DNA of 64,000 nt from assembly GCA_965275915.1 (NCBI GenBank), contig CBDHYI010000007.1, forward strand, positions 1,736,001 to 1,800,000, in the 5' to 3' direction. Positions 16,915 to 25,597 of this stretch are shown here, piece by piece. The stretch's first letter is position 1; every line of letters starts with the position of its first letter. This DNA is from JBDWFY01 sp965275915 (GTDB lineage: Bacteria; Pseudomonadota; Alphaproteobacteria; Rhizobiales; Stappiaceae). The position numbers were made by a program, and so were the translations under genes. The notes under the pieces were generated by a model, which worked only from the letters and a program-made list of their open reading frames with translations, did no database searches and was not told the origin of the DNA.

Positions 16915-17724
16915 ATGCCTCAATCTTTTTCGCTTGCGACCTGGAACATCAATTCCGTCCGCCTTCGGATGCCCATTGTTACTGAATTTCTGAAAAAATA
17001 TGCTCCGGATGTTCTGTGTTTGCAGGAAACCAAGTGTCCCGATGCGAATTTTCCGTCCGGAGATCTTGCCAGGCTCGGATATGAACATATCGCGCTCAAG
17101 GGACAAAAGAGCTATCACGGTGTGGCGACGATCTCCCGTCATCCGCTTCAGGCGGTCGAAAAGCGTCAGTTCTGCGGCAAGGAAGATGCCCGGCATTTGG
17201 AAGCACGCATTGACCTTGGCGGCAAAACGATCAGGCTGCATAACTTTTATGTTCCCGCCGGTGGTGACGAACCGGACCGGAATGTAAACGAGAAATTCGG
17301 TCACAAGCTTGACTTTCTTGATGAAATGAGAGGATGGCTCACAGGTTCGGAAGTCGATCACCCTTCGATTCTTGTGGGCGATCTGAATATCGCGCCGTTT
17401 GAAAACGATGTCTGGTCGCACAAACAGCTCCTGAAAGTCGTCAGCCACACACCGATTGAGGTCGAAAAACTCGAGGCGGTCCGAAAGGCGGGAGACTGGA
17501 TCGATATGATGCGCGAGTTCGTGCCGCACGACGAGAAGCTTTACACATGGTGGAGTTATCGCGCCAAGGATTGGTCAAAGGCGGATAAGGGTCGGCGGCT
17601 TGATCACATCTGGGTTACGCCTCATCTGAAGGATAATATCAGGCATGTGGCGGCACTGCGCGATGTACGCGGGTGGGAAAAACCGTCCGATCATGCGCCG
17701 GTGCTGGCTGAAATCGAGATCTGA
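16915..17724 (+). CDS. xthA: Exodeoxyribonuclease III
   Basis: A Mg-dependent AP endonuclease and 3'-5' exonuclease for base-excision repair. The 269-residue exonuclease-endonuclease-phosphatase fold has LATWNINSVR, CLQETK (catalytic Glu38), NFYVPAGG, VGDLNIAP (catalytic Asp/Asn), RRLDHIWVT and the C-terminal SDHAPV (His260). ATG at 16915 matches where homology begins. It is convergent with the quinone oxidoreductase gene. Transcription may depend on readthrough of the leader terminator just upstream, since no separate promoter is obvious in the last 109 bases. Confidence 0.94.
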   Translation: MPQSFSLATWNINSVRLRMPIVTEFLKKYAPDVLCLQETKCPDANFPSGDLARLGYEHIALKGQKSYHGVATISRHPLQAVEKRQFCGKEDARHLEARIDLGGKTIRLHNFYVPAGGDEPDRNVNEKFGHKLDFLDEMRGWLTGSEVDHPSILVGDLNIAPFENDVWSHKQLLKVVSHTPIEVEKLEAVRKAGDWIDMMREFVPHDEKLYTWWSYRAKDWSKADKGRRLDHIWVTPHLKDNIRHVAALRDVRGWEKPSDHAPVLAEIEI

Positions 17725-17749
17725 CTGCCGGTGGCGCAGGGAGCGGATC

Positions 17750-18733
17750 TTACCCGCCACCTATTTCAATAATGATTTTTCCAAGCGCACGGCGGTCAGC
17801 GATTTCTCTCAGTGCTGCCGCCGTTTGTTCCAACGGATAACGGGCGTGAATTGACGGCTTCAGGCTGCCTTCGGCGACCCATTTCAGAGCCGTTTCAATA
17901 TCGGCAATGTTGTCGGCAGGCTCGCGAACCAGTGCATCGCCCCAGAAAACGCCCAGAATGTCACACCCTTTCAAAAGGGCGAGATTGAGGGGAATTTTGG
18001 GGATTTCCCCCGATGCATAGCCGACGGTCAGAAAACGGCCCCGCCACCGGGTTGCTCTGAGGGCCAGTTCGGAGAGGTTACCGCCGACCGGATCGTAAAC
18101 GACATCAACGCCATGGCCGTCTGTCAGCTGTTTGAGGCGTTCCTTCAGATTTTCCGTTCTGTAATCAATGGTTTCATCGGCGCCAAATCGCCGCGCGACC
18201 TGGAGCTTCTCCGTAGAACCGGCACAGGCAATGACCCGCGCGCCGGCGCGCTTTGCGATTTCCAGAGCAGCAAGGCCCGCCCCCCCGGATGCGCCGAGGA
18301 CGGCTACCGTTTCGCCCTCTTTGAGGTACGCCCGCCGGAAAAAAGCGTGCATGGCTGTCCCGTAGGTGATGGTGACACCGGCTGCGACGTCAAAAGGCAC
18401 CCCTGCCGGCATCGGCACCAGATCGTTTTCCGCCGCCAGTACCAGTTCCCGGCAGCCGCCCCATTTCAGATAAGCAACGACACGGTCTCCGGGTCGATAT
18501 TTTTTGACATCATCTGCGACCGCTTCAACAACGCCCGCGACTTCGCCGCCGGGTGAAAAAGGCAGGTCCGGCTTGAACTGATATTTTCCGGCGACGATCA
18601 GCGTATCGAAAAAATTCAAGGCCGCCGCTTTCACCCGGACGGTCACCGAACCGGGCTTCAGCACCGGCGGGTCGATATCGGCAAGTGCGAGCGAGTCGAT
18701 CCCACTTAAATCTTGGCAAAGGATGGCTTTCAT
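17750..18733 (-). CDS. NADPH:quinone oxidoreductase family protein (zinc-less MDR)
   Basis: A 327-residue medium-chain dehydrogenase/reductase of the quinone oxidoreductase group, which reduces quinones or enones with NADPH. It has a GroES-like N-domain (PGGEVAGVVEAVADDV), no catalytic zinc ligands, and a Rossmann fold with GASGGAGLAALEIAKRAGARVIA, then GADETIDY and DPVGG. Start ATG at 18733 has GGAAG upstream. It is divergent from the TrmH-type methylase. The exact substrate is unknown. Confidence 0.9.
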   Translation of the reverse strand: MKAILCQDLSGIDSLALADIDPPVLKPGSVTVRVKAAALNFFDTLIVAGKYQFKPDLPFSPGGEVAGVVEAVADDVKKYRPGDRVVAYLKWGGCRELVLAAENDLVPMPAGVPFDVAAGVTITYGTAMHAFFRRAYLKEGETVAVLGASGGAGLAALEIAKRAGARVIACAGSTEKLQVARRFGADETIDYRTENLKERLKQLTDGHGVDVVYDPVGGNLSELALRATRWRGRFLTVGYASGEIPKIPLNLALLKGCDILGVFWGDALVREPADNIADIETALKWVAEGSLKPSIHARYPLEQTAAALREIADRRALGKIIIEIGGG

Positions 18734-18821
18734 TGTCTTCCGTTCGCAATTGGGACCAAGAGGCTTGCAACCGCACCCTACAGGCTGCAAAAGACGGGAC
18801 AAATACAACGAATGGGGAACC

Positions 18822-19373
18822 ATGACCTCTTCTTCCACGCGCGGATATTTTGCAATCGGGTCCGAAGGGCTGTCCAAACCAATGAACTTCGGCAATCTGA
18901 TCCGGTCGGCGCATGCATTTGGCGCCAGTTTCTTTTTCACGGTCGATGCCGGTGGCCAGTTGGACCGTTCGCCCCCTTCCGACACATCCAAAAGCCACGA
19001 TCATATCCCCTATTACCGCTGGGCCGGCATTGAGGACATGCGGTTGCCGGCGGGCTGTAAGATGGTGGGCATTGAGCTTGTTGATGAGGCGATTGACCTG
19101 CCGAGTTTCGGGCATCCCCTCAAAGCGGCCTATGTACTCGGTCCGGAACGGGGCTCATTGTCCGATGAAATGCTTGAGAAATGTGACTATGTGATCAAAA
19201 TACCGACCGGCTTCTGCATCAATGTGGCGACCGCCGGGGCGATTGTCATGTATGATCGGATTCGCAATTTCGGAAAGTTTGATCCTCGTCCGATCAGCGA
19301 GGGTGCTCCGACGGAATCACGGGCACGGCATTTTCACGGAAAGCCGGTGTTCCGCGGCGGAAAAATAAGGTAG
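18822..19373 (+). CDS. TrmH/SpoU-family RNA 2'-O-methyltransferase
   Basis: A 183-residue SPOUT-class methyltransferase of the TrmH family, acting on tRNA or rRNA ribose. The knotted SAM site is seen as NFGNLIRSAHAFGA (motif 1, near residues 22-35), AAYVLGPERGSLSD (motif 2) and IPTGFCINVATAGAIVMYDR (motif 3). Start ATG at 18822 follows GGGGAA. It is shorter than TrmL/TrmH relatives with N-terminal extensions and lacks an L30-like substrate domain. Which nucleotide it methylates cannot be told. Confidence 0.88.
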   Translation: MTSSSTRGYFAIGSEGLSKPMNFGNLIRSAHAFGASFFFTVDAGGQLDRSPPSDTSKSHDHIPYYRWAGIEDMRLPAGCKMVGIELVDEAIDLPSFGHPLKAAYVLGPERGSLSDEMLEKCDYVIKIPTGFCINVATAGAIVMYDRIRNFGKFDPRPISEGAPTESRARHFHGKPVFRGGKIR

Positions 19374-19735
19374 CTTTCAAAAGGGCGGCTGATTTGCTCC
19401 AAAAAGGATCAATTGGCAACTGATCCGGGCCGTTGACCTGTCCGGTTTAGCTGGATTATCTGTTTATGGTCACAGCACATTCGGCATCGAGAAGGATGCT
19501 CATTACGCCAGTTTATGAGTCTGCACCCCAGGTTAGCCTCATTGTTGCCTAATTTGTTCGTGACAGCCTAAAGGGGCTGCCGGTTGCTGAAGGTTAATCG
19601 GCATCTGGTTCAGAATCGGTCGACCGGTCAACTCTTTGGTAACCGGATGATTGATATCCTTAAGAAGCAGTATATTGGAATGGCTGCCTTTTAACATTCC
19701 AAACCAATATCAAGGCGCAAGAAGAGCGGTTTTAA
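19374..19735 (+). promoter_or_regulatory. Leader region of the ialB-like gene with 5' hairpin
   Basis: This 362-nt stretch has no gene. Near its end TTGGAATG (19675-19682) pairs with CATTCCAA (19695-19702), and an alternative pairing ATATTGG/CCAATAT overlaps it. The two mutually exclusive stems lie 34 nt before the ialB-like ATG, so they could affect its translation or mRNA stability. The rest, including a TCGGTCGACCGG-rich patch at 19616-19628, shows nothing I can name. Confidence 0.3.
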
Positions 19736-20245
19736 ATGAAGCACGCATATTCGCTGGTGATGACCACCGTCGCAGTCGTATTCTCGGGCGTGGTTGCCCA
19801 TGCTCAGTCGCCGACTCTGCTTAATCAGTTTAGCGATTGGGCGGCCTATACGCATGACGGGCAGAAAGGCAAAATCTGTTACGCGCTTTCCAAGCCGACA
19901 AAAATGGCTCCGTCAGACAGAAATCACGGTGACGTCTATTTTTTTGTTTCGACCCGTCCGAGCGATAATGTCAGGGAAGAACCCAGTGTTATTGTCGGCT
20001 ATCCGTTTAAGGACGGTTCCAACGTGATCATTGACGTGGACGGTAAACAGTTCACGATGTTCACAAAGGGCGATGGCGCCTGGATCGAAAATTCCGCCGA
20101 TGAAGCCCAATTGGTCGGCGCGATGAAAGCCGGTCGCACGATGACGGTTTCCGGGCAATCACAGCGCGGAACGAATACGAATTACACCTACTCGCTGTCC
20201 GGTATCACCGCGGCAGTGAAGGAAATTTCGCAGGCCTGCCAGTAA
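19736..20245 (+). CDS. Invasion-associated locus B (IalB) family protein
   Basis: A 169-residue secreted protein. The signal peptide covers residues 1-24 with cleavage after AHA-Q. The mature part matches the IalB family: FSDWAAYTHDGQKGKICYA, VYFFVSTRPS, EPSVIVGYPFK and a terminal QACQ. Cysteines near both ends could form a disulphide. In Bartonella, IalB relatives aid erythrocyte invasion, but such proteins are widespread in free-living alphaproteobacteria, so the name should not be read as virulence. A hairpin with a T-tract ends the gene. Confidence 0.87.
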   Translation: MKHAYSLVMTTVAVVFSGVVAHAQSPTLLNQFSDWAAYTHDGQKGKICYALSKPTKMAPSDRNHGDVYFFVSTRPSDNVREEPSVIVGYPFKDGSNVIIDVDGKQFTMFTKGDGAWIENSADEAQLVGAMKAGRTMTVSGQSQRGTNTNYTYSLSGITAAVKEISQACQ

Positions 20246-20270
20246 TCGGCCTGTTCCGAAATACGTTAAG

Positions 20271-20305
20271 GGGGAGACGGGGAACGCCTGTCTCCTTTTT
20301 TGTTT
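20271..20305 (+). terminator. Rho-independent terminator after the ialB-like gene
   Basis: GGAGACGGGG pairs with CCTGTCTCC across an AACG loop (about 20273-20295), followed by TTTTTTGTTT. It lies 27 nt after the stop codon. Confidence 0.75.
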
Positions 20306-20422
20306 GCTCCCGGCAAGTTCGGAAAATGGGGCAGCGGGAAACGGCCCGGATATGCAGGCCCCCGCTTTCAATCCGCTCAAGGCAATGATATCAAGCGCCG
20401 ATGACATGATTGTAGCCGTGAC

Positions 20423-21658
20423 ATGACGATCTCGCTTGATATAGCCAAACATAATTCCAACGCAGGACCCGTTTCATCAGCGTCCGCGACCGGGCAGTCC
20501 ATCGACGCCAGACCCTCATTGGTGGGCATGACCAGGCAACAGCTGGGCGAAGCGCTGTCGGCTGTCGGTGTTCCTGACAAACAGATCAGAATGCGGGTGG
20601 CACAGCTCTGGCATTGGATTTATGTGCGCGGTGTTGATGACTTCGACCGGATGAGCAACGTCTCCAAGGACCTCCGGTCCAGATTGGACGAAGCGTATCA
20701 CATTGCCCGGCCTGAGATCGTCACGGAACAGATCTCCGTTGACGGAACACGGAAATGGCTGCTGCGCTTTCCGCCAAGAGGGGCGGGCAAGCCGGTCGAT
20801 GTCGAAACGGTTTACATCCCCGAAGAAGGACGAGGCACACTGTGTATCTCCTCACAGGTCGGATGCACGCTTACCTGCACATTTTGCCACACCGGAACGC
20901 AAACCCTGGTGCGCAACCTGACAAGTGAAGAGATACTCTCTCAACTCATTCTCGCCCGCGATCGGCTGGGCGATTTCCCCGATGGCGATACGCCGCAAGG
21001 AGCAATCGTTCCCGGCGAGGGACGTCTGATAAGCAACATTGTCATGATGGGGATGGGTGAGCCGCTCTATAATTTTGACAATGTAAAGCAGGCGTTGCTG
21101 ATTGCCTCTGACGGGGAGGGTCTTTCCCTGTCCAAACGCCGCATCACACTGTCGACATCCGGAGTGGTTCCGGAAATCGCGCGGACCGGCGAAGAGATCG
21201 GCTGCATGCTGGCGATTTCCTTACATGCGGTGCGCGACGACCTGAGGGACGTTCTGGTTCCGATCAACAAAAAATGGAATCTTGAGGCACTTCTGGATGC
21301 CTGTCGGGCATATCCCGGTCTCTCCAATGCCAAACGGATCACGTTTGAATATGTGATGCTGAAAGGTGTCAACGACTCCCTCGAAGAGGCGCGGGATCTC
21401 GTGCGTTTGCTCAAAGGCATACCGGCGAAAATCAATCTCATTCCGTTCAATCCCTGGCCCGGGTCTGCTTATGAATGTTCCGACTGGGAGCGGATTGAAC
21501 AGTTTGCGGATGTCGTGAACAGAGCCGGATATGCATCGCCGATCCGGACGCCGCGCGGCCGGGATATATTTGCGGCCTGCGGCCAGCTGAAATCGGAGTC
21601 TCAGCGCCTGAAAGCCTCCGAACGCCGGGCGCTGGAGGCAGCGCAAACCGGAGCCTGA
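20423..21658 (+). CDS. rlmN: 23S rRNA A2503 / tRNA A37 C2-methyltransferase RlmN
   Basis: A radical-SAM enzyme that methylates C2 of A2503 in 23S rRNA and A37 of some tRNAs. In 411 residues, the cluster cysteines are Cys148, Cys152 and Cys155 (GCTLTCTFC). The two mechanistic cysteines are Cys141 (LCISSQVGC) and Cys386 (FAACGQL), so the protein looks active. CHTGTQTLVRNLT, GMGEPLYNFDNV and ISLHAVRDD are also typical. The first 35 residues are not conserved and a Met at codon 36 could be the real start. It is followed 8 nt later by a small membrane protein. Confidence 0.94.
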   Translation: MTISLDIAKHNSNAGPVSSASATGQSIDARPSLVGMTRQQLGEALSAVGVPDKQIRMRVAQLWHWIYVRGVDDFDRMSNVSKDLRSRLDEAYHIARPEIVTEQISVDGTRKWLLRFPPRGAGKPVDVETVYIPEEGRGTLCISSQVGCTLTCTFCHTGTQTLVRNLTSEEILSQLILARDRLGDFPDGDTPQGAIVPGEGRLISNIVMMGMGEPLYNFDNVKQALLIASDGEGLSLSKRRITLSTSGVVPEIARTGEEIGCMLAISLHAVRDDLRDVLVPINKKWNLEALLDACRAYPGLSNAKRITFEYVMLKGVNDSLEEARDLVRLLKGIPAKINLIPFNPWPGSAYECSDWERIEQFADVVNRAGYASPIRTPRGRDIFAACGQLKSESQRLKASERRALEAAQTGA

Positions 21659-21666
21659 GTGTTCAC

Positions 21667-22101
21667 GTGCCCGATTTTTTTGCCCTGTTTTTCAGATTGA
21701 TCTGGATTGTTCTGTCATTTATCGCGGCAGTTGTCGCGGCCGGACTGTTTCTGGCATGGGGATTTTTTGACCCGGTTTTTCACACTGACGATCCGGTCGG
21801 AAATGCCGTCGTCATCATTTACGGCGTGATTTCGGGAAGTCTGATCGGCGGTGTGATCTTTTTCCCGGCGCTTGTGATCATCACGCTGGCGGAGCTGTTC
21901 TCCTGGCGGTCACTTGTTCTGCATCTTGCGCTTGGAGGGCTGATCGGCGCTGCGGCTTTTGCGGCCGGATCGTACTCACCGGCGGACGCCGGATTGCCTT
22001 CGGGCTGGACCGTCGCCGCATCGGCCGGATTCATCGCCGCCTTCACTTATTGGCTTCTGGCTGGCAGAACGGCGGGCCACTGGCGCTCAACCGGGCGCTA
22101 A
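21667..22101 (+). CDS. Uncharacterised four-helix membrane protein
   Basis: A 144-residue, strongly hydrophobic protein with about four transmembrane helices (residues 7-30, 46-75, 78-100 and 110-130) and no charged catalytic motif. It starts with GTG at 21667, eight bases after rlmN ends, and is probably co-transcribed with it. Similar small membrane proteins follow rlmN in related alphaproteobacteria, as far as I recall. Its end overlaps the YkvA-like gene on the other strand by four bases. No function can be assigned. Confidence 0.75.
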   Translation: MPDFFALFFRLIWIVLSFIAAVVAAGLFLAWGFFDPVFHTDDPVGNAVVIIYGVISGSLIGGVIFFPALVIITLAELFSWRSLVLHLALGGLIGAAAFAAGSYSPADAGLPSGWTVAASAGFIAAFTYWLLAGRTAGHWRSTGR

Positions 22102-22475
22102 ATCTTTTCGATATCCGCCAGTTTCTGTTTTGCGGCCAGCCGATGTTCGTCGGTGATATGCGCCCTGACCAGCGCAATTGCAGTTGCCAGTACCGTGATA
22201 TCGTCCCCGAATCCAACGCCGAGGATGAAATCCGGAACGATATCGGTGGGCAGCACGAAATAGGCCAACGCGGCCAGCAGAGTCGCCCGAACGCTCTTGG
22301 GGGTCTTGCTGTCAAAGGCGCAATAATAGGCGGCCACAAGCTCGTCCATAAACGGAACTTGCCGGGCGGCCTTTTTCAGTGTCCGAAAAAAGCGGTCCTT
22401 GACATTTCTTGCCTGAGTTTCTTCCGGCCCGAGAATTTCACCATCGAGCGGTATCTGCGCCGAATTCTGTACCAT
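22098..22475 (-). CDS. YkvA family (DUF1232) protein
   Basis: A 125-residue protein of the YkvA/DUF1232 family, with the signature ATLLAALAYFVLPTDIVPDFILGVGFGDD: a short hydrophobic helix followed by the conserved P-x-D-x-x-P-D motif. The family has no established function. ATG at 22475 is preferred because AAAGGGGAA lies seven bases upstream; an in-frame GTG at 22514 is possible. A gene-free, AT-rich 278 bases lies upstream. Confidence 0.85.
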   Translation of the reverse strand: MVQNSAQIPLDGEILGPEETQARNVKDRFFRTLKKAARQVPFMDELVAAYYCAFDSKTPKSVRATLLAALAYFVLPTDIVPDFILGVGFGDDITVLATAIALVRAHITDEHRLAAKQKLADIEKI

Positions 22476-22753
22476 GCTGGCTTCCCCTTTCCTGCCAGAT
22501 ATACAGATAGTCACTGGTTTCGCAATTCGCCAGCTTCCGCCAGAACCTCGGCAGCGGATACGTGCCGGATGAGAAGAAATTATTATAATAAAAACAAAGG
22601 GTTAAGATCCTCGTTTGAGAGAATCGATGCAGCACTGGAAATCAATGATTTACGGCGGAAACAAAGTTTATTCGTTCAGATATATATTTAACATTGATGT
22701 TAATTAAATAAAATGCTTATTAGTAATTAGTCCGAATTTGCGGGAGTCTGATC

Positions 22754-23155
22754 ATGGGCGAACTTGTCAATGGGGTGAATTTTGTGGGCGTTGTTGTTGG
22801 CGCTGTCATTTCTTTTTTGGTGGGCTGGTTGTGGTATTCCCCCAAGCTGTTTGGGCCGAAATGGACGGAAGGCGTCGGCGTTGAGATGGGGACGGCCGAT
22901 GAAATGCCCGTCGGAGCCATGGTTCTTCAGATCGTGGGACTGTTCCTGATGAGCTGGCTTGTCGGCGTAACGGCGGTCTCCAATGCCTTGTTCACGATCA
23001 TCCTGGCGGTGATCGCTTTCGCCGTGCTTGGCTATTCAGGCGGTATGTTTCGTAAAAACAGCGCCTACGCCCGCGGCACGGACGCAGGATATCTCATTGC
23101 CTGCGCCGTCGTGATGATTGTCAGCCAGGGTGTGACGGGTGCCATGCTCAACTGA
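22754..23155 (+). CDS. DUF1761 membrane protein
   Basis: A 133-residue protein with four transmembrane helices, matching DUF1761: GWLWYSPKLFGPKW after the first helix is the family hallmark. ATG at 22754 lies six bases after GGGAG. Its function is unknown. It stands alone, convergent with the downstream hydrolase. Confidence 0.85.
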   Translation: MGELVNGVNFVGVVVGAVISFLVGWLWYSPKLFGPKWTEGVGVEMGTADEMPVGAMVLQIVGLFLMSWLVGVTAVSNALFTIILAVIAFAVLGYSGGMFRKNSAYARGTDAGYLIACAVVMIVSQGVTGAMLN

Positions 23156-23171
23156 CAGCAGGGGCATCCTG

Positions 23172-23828
23172 TCAGTTGTCTTCAAACACGCCCTTGATGA
23201 AGTTTCCGGCATAATGCACGCTCTCTTCATCGATATTATGCGCAAGACCGGGGCGTTTGAGGGTTGATAATTCGATATCGAAGCCACGCAGTGCTTTTTC
23301 TGCCTGAACCATATTGAAAATGGGGACCACTTCATCCTCCTCGCCGTGAATAAGGCAGACGGGCGGGGTTCCCATGATTTCTTTTTCAAGCAGATGGGGG
23401 CTGATCAGCCGGCCGGCGAAACTTAGAATTCCGGCCGGGGGGATTGAACGGCGCAGACCGACATGCAGTGCCATCATGGCGCCCTGACTGAAACCGGCCA
23501 GGAGCACATCTTTTGACTTTATTTTCAGCTGCGCAATTTCATGATCGATGAAGCTGTTAAGCGCCGGCGCCACGGCGAGCGCACCTTGCTGATAAGCGTG
23601 AGGCTCCCTTACCGACAAGTCGAACCACTGTCGGCCGCGGGGTGAGATAGTGCAGACGTCCGGAGCGTCAGGCGCGACGAAGGCCGCATCGGGAACCAGC
23701 GGTCCCCATATTTTTGCCAGCTCGATAAGGTCTTTTCCGTCCGCGCCATAACCGTGTAAAAGAACAATCAGTTTCTGCGCGGGCTCGTCAGACCGAGCAT
23801 CAAAACGGGGCCCGTCAAGCATCTGCAT
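23172..23828 (-). CDS. Phospholipase/carboxylesterase family alpha/beta hydrolase
   Basis: A 218-residue serine hydrolase of the PF02230 carboxylesterase family. The oxyanion loop LLHGYGADGKDLIEL, nucleophile in LAGFSQGAMMAL, an Asp in GEEDEVVP and a His near the C-terminus (GLAHNID) give a complete catalytic set. There is no signal peptide, so it is cytoplasmic. Relatives hydrolyse short-chain esters or acyl groups; the natural substrate is unknown. Confidence 0.9.
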   Translation of the reverse strand: MQMLDGPRFDARSDEPAQKLIVLLHGYGADGKDLIELAKIWGPLVPDAAFVAPDAPDVCTISPRGRQWFDLSVREPHAYQQGALAVAPALNSFIDHEIAQLKIKSKDVLLAGFSQGAMMALHVGLRRSIPPAGILSFAGRLISPHLLEKEIMGTPPVCLIHGEEDEVVPIFNMVQAEKALRGFDIELSTLKRPGLAHNIDEESVHYAGNFIKGVFEDN

Positions 23829-23942
23829 GACAACAAAATCCTGAACTGGCTGGCATCAATTTAATTCCCTGGCAACAAACGGAGTGTCTGCAATTTCAGT
23901 GCGTGTAGTGTTCGCAAAGTCTTTCATAATTCAGGTGGCGTC

Positions 23943-24866
23943 TTGAAAACCTCTATGACCGCGTCGGAATGGTCGACCCTTCTTATCTTGGCTGTTTTAT
24001 GGGGCGGATCTTTCTTTTTCGTTGAAATTGCCGTTGACAGTCTGCCACCGCTCACCATCGTCGCGGTTCGGGTGGGATTGGCTGCGATTGCCCTTTACGG
24101 CGTTTGCCTTGTGTCCGGCAGGAAGATTATGTTGACGGCCTCCGCACTGATGGCTTTCTTGGGAATGAGCGTCCTGAACAATGTTGTCCCATTCACGCTG
24201 ATTGTATGGGCTCAAACACAGATTTCCAGCTCTCTTGCATCAATTTTGAACGCAACAACACCATTGTTTACAATCGTGGTTGCTCATTTTTTAACGGCGG
24301 ACGAGAAAATGACCGCTCAGAAGGCGATAGGCGTCTTTGCGGGATTTTTCGGGGTAACGATCATGTTTGCGCCGCAGCTTCTATCAGGTTTTGACGCAAC
24401 CGTTTTGGGTCAGCTGGCTGCTTTGGGTGCTGCTCTGTCTTATGCGTTCTCGGGCGTATTCGGCCGGCGCTTCAACAGGATGGGCATGGAACCCGTTACG
24501 GCAGCCACCGGGCAACTCGCCATGTCAAGCCTTATCCTGATCCCCGCCGCACTGTTAATCGATACCCCGTGGTTGCTGGCTTTTCCCAATAAGGCGGTCA
24601 TTTTTTCGCTTGGCGGCCTGGCACTGCTTTCAACCGCTTTGGCCTATATTCTGTTCTTCCGGCTGCTGGCCACGGCCGGTGCGTCGAACCTGCTTCTGGT
24701 CACATTTCTCATTCCCGTGACGGCCATTCTCCTTGGCGTATTTGTTCTGGATGAACGTTTACTGCCGCAGCAGATTGCCGGGATGCTCGTCATCGGCGCC
24801 GGACTCTTGATCATCGACGGGCGAGTTTGGAAGAAAAAAACCCGTGGCCGGGCGCTTGCGAAGTGA
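23943..24866 (+). CDS. DMT-family (EamA) transporter
   Basis: A 307-residue inner-membrane transporter with ten predicted helices in two EamA repeats (AVLWGGSFFFVEIAV near the start; ALGAALSYAFSGVFGRRF opening the second). Family members export amino acids or other metabolites. TTG at 23943 is the likely start because AGGTGG lies just before it; an in-frame ATG is four codons later. It is convergent with alkA, the stop codons being 10 nt apart. The substrate is unknown. Confidence 0.88.
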   Translation: MKTSMTASEWSTLLILAVLWGGSFFFVEIAVDSLPPLTIVAVRVGLAAIALYGVCLVSGRKIMLTASALMAFLGMSVLNNVVPFTLIVWAQTQISSSLASILNATTPLFTIVVAHFLTADEKMTAQKAIGVFAGFFGVTIMFAPQLLSGFDATVLGQLAALGAALSYAFSGVFGRRFNRMGMEPVTAATGQLAMSSLILIPAALLIDTPWLLAFPNKAVIFSLGGLALLSTALAYILFFRLLATAGASNLLLVTFLIPVTAILLGVFVLDERLLPQQIAGMLVIGAGLLIIDGRVWKKKTRGRALAK

Positions 24867-24875
24867 GCCTAGGCA

Positions 24876-25520
24876 TCAGATCGGTAAAGTTTCCCGACCT
24901 TGCTTAAGCGTTCTGTAATAGGCCCAAAAAACACGGGCCGCGACGCCGCGCCAGGGCGCCCATCGTTCGGCGATCATATCCAGCGCCTTCACATCGGGCC
25001 GTTCTTTTAGGTCAAAACCTCTATGGACGGCATGCTGCAGTGCGACGTCGCCACTTGGAAATATGTCAGGGTGGCCGGCACAGAACAGGAGATAGATATC
25101 CGCACTCCAGCGGCCGATACCCTTGATCCGGCACAGCGCGGCGTGGGCTTCCTCAGCCGGTGCCGATGCCAGTGACTGAAGGTCCAGGCCGCTGTTCAGC
25201 TCGTCCTGTATTGCGCGGAGTGTTCTGATTTTGGGGCGGGAAAGACCGGCGATGCCCAACTGGTCATCGGTGATTGCCGACAATGTCCCCGGATCGAAAG
25301 GGACCACCAGCTTTTGCACCCGTTCCCATATCGCGGCGGCGCTGGCGACCGACACCTGCTGGCTGACAACGATCTGACACAGGCTTTCAAGGCCGGCGGG
25401 ACGGAGCCGCGACGGAATGCCGCCCGCCTGGTCGATTATTGGACCAAGGCGTGCATCAGCCTTCCTGAGGGCACGGGCGCCCAGGTCGATATCATTCTGA
25501 CTGACAATAATGGAGGCCAT
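24876..25520 (-). CDS. alkA: DNA-3-methyladenine glycosylase II (AlkA/HhH-GPD)
   Basis: A base-excision enzyme removing alkylated purines. The 214-residue protein has the helix-hairpin-helix CRIKGIGRWSADIYLL (130-145) and catalytic Asp158 in FPSGDVALQ, as in HhH-GPD glycosylases. It lacks the N-terminal TBP-like domain of E. coli AlkA, so it is the short form common in alphaproteobacteria. It is divergent from gluQRS with a ~77-nt gap. Confidence 0.9.
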   Translation of the reverse strand: MASIIVSQNDIDLGARALRKADARLGPIIDQAGGIPSRLRPAGLESLCQIVVSQQVSVASAAAIWERVQKLVVPFDPGTLSAITDDQLGIAGLSRPKIRTLRAIQDELNSGLDLQSLASAPAEEAHAALCRIKGIGRWSADIYLLFCAGHPDIFPSGDVALQHAVHRGFDLKERPDVKALDMIAERWAPWRGVAARVFWAYYRTLKQGRETLPI

Positions 25521-25597
25521 CGCGATTGCTTTACCCTGAGCGGTGATTGCTGGTATGGCTTGCGTCTAACAGCACCCTCTCTACCGCGAGTCGGCAT

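Noticed and set aside
19736..20245. IalB-like and host-attachment-like proteins as evidence of a pathogen or symbiont
   Set aside because: Both families are common in free-living alphaproteobacteria and no secretion system or effector is present.
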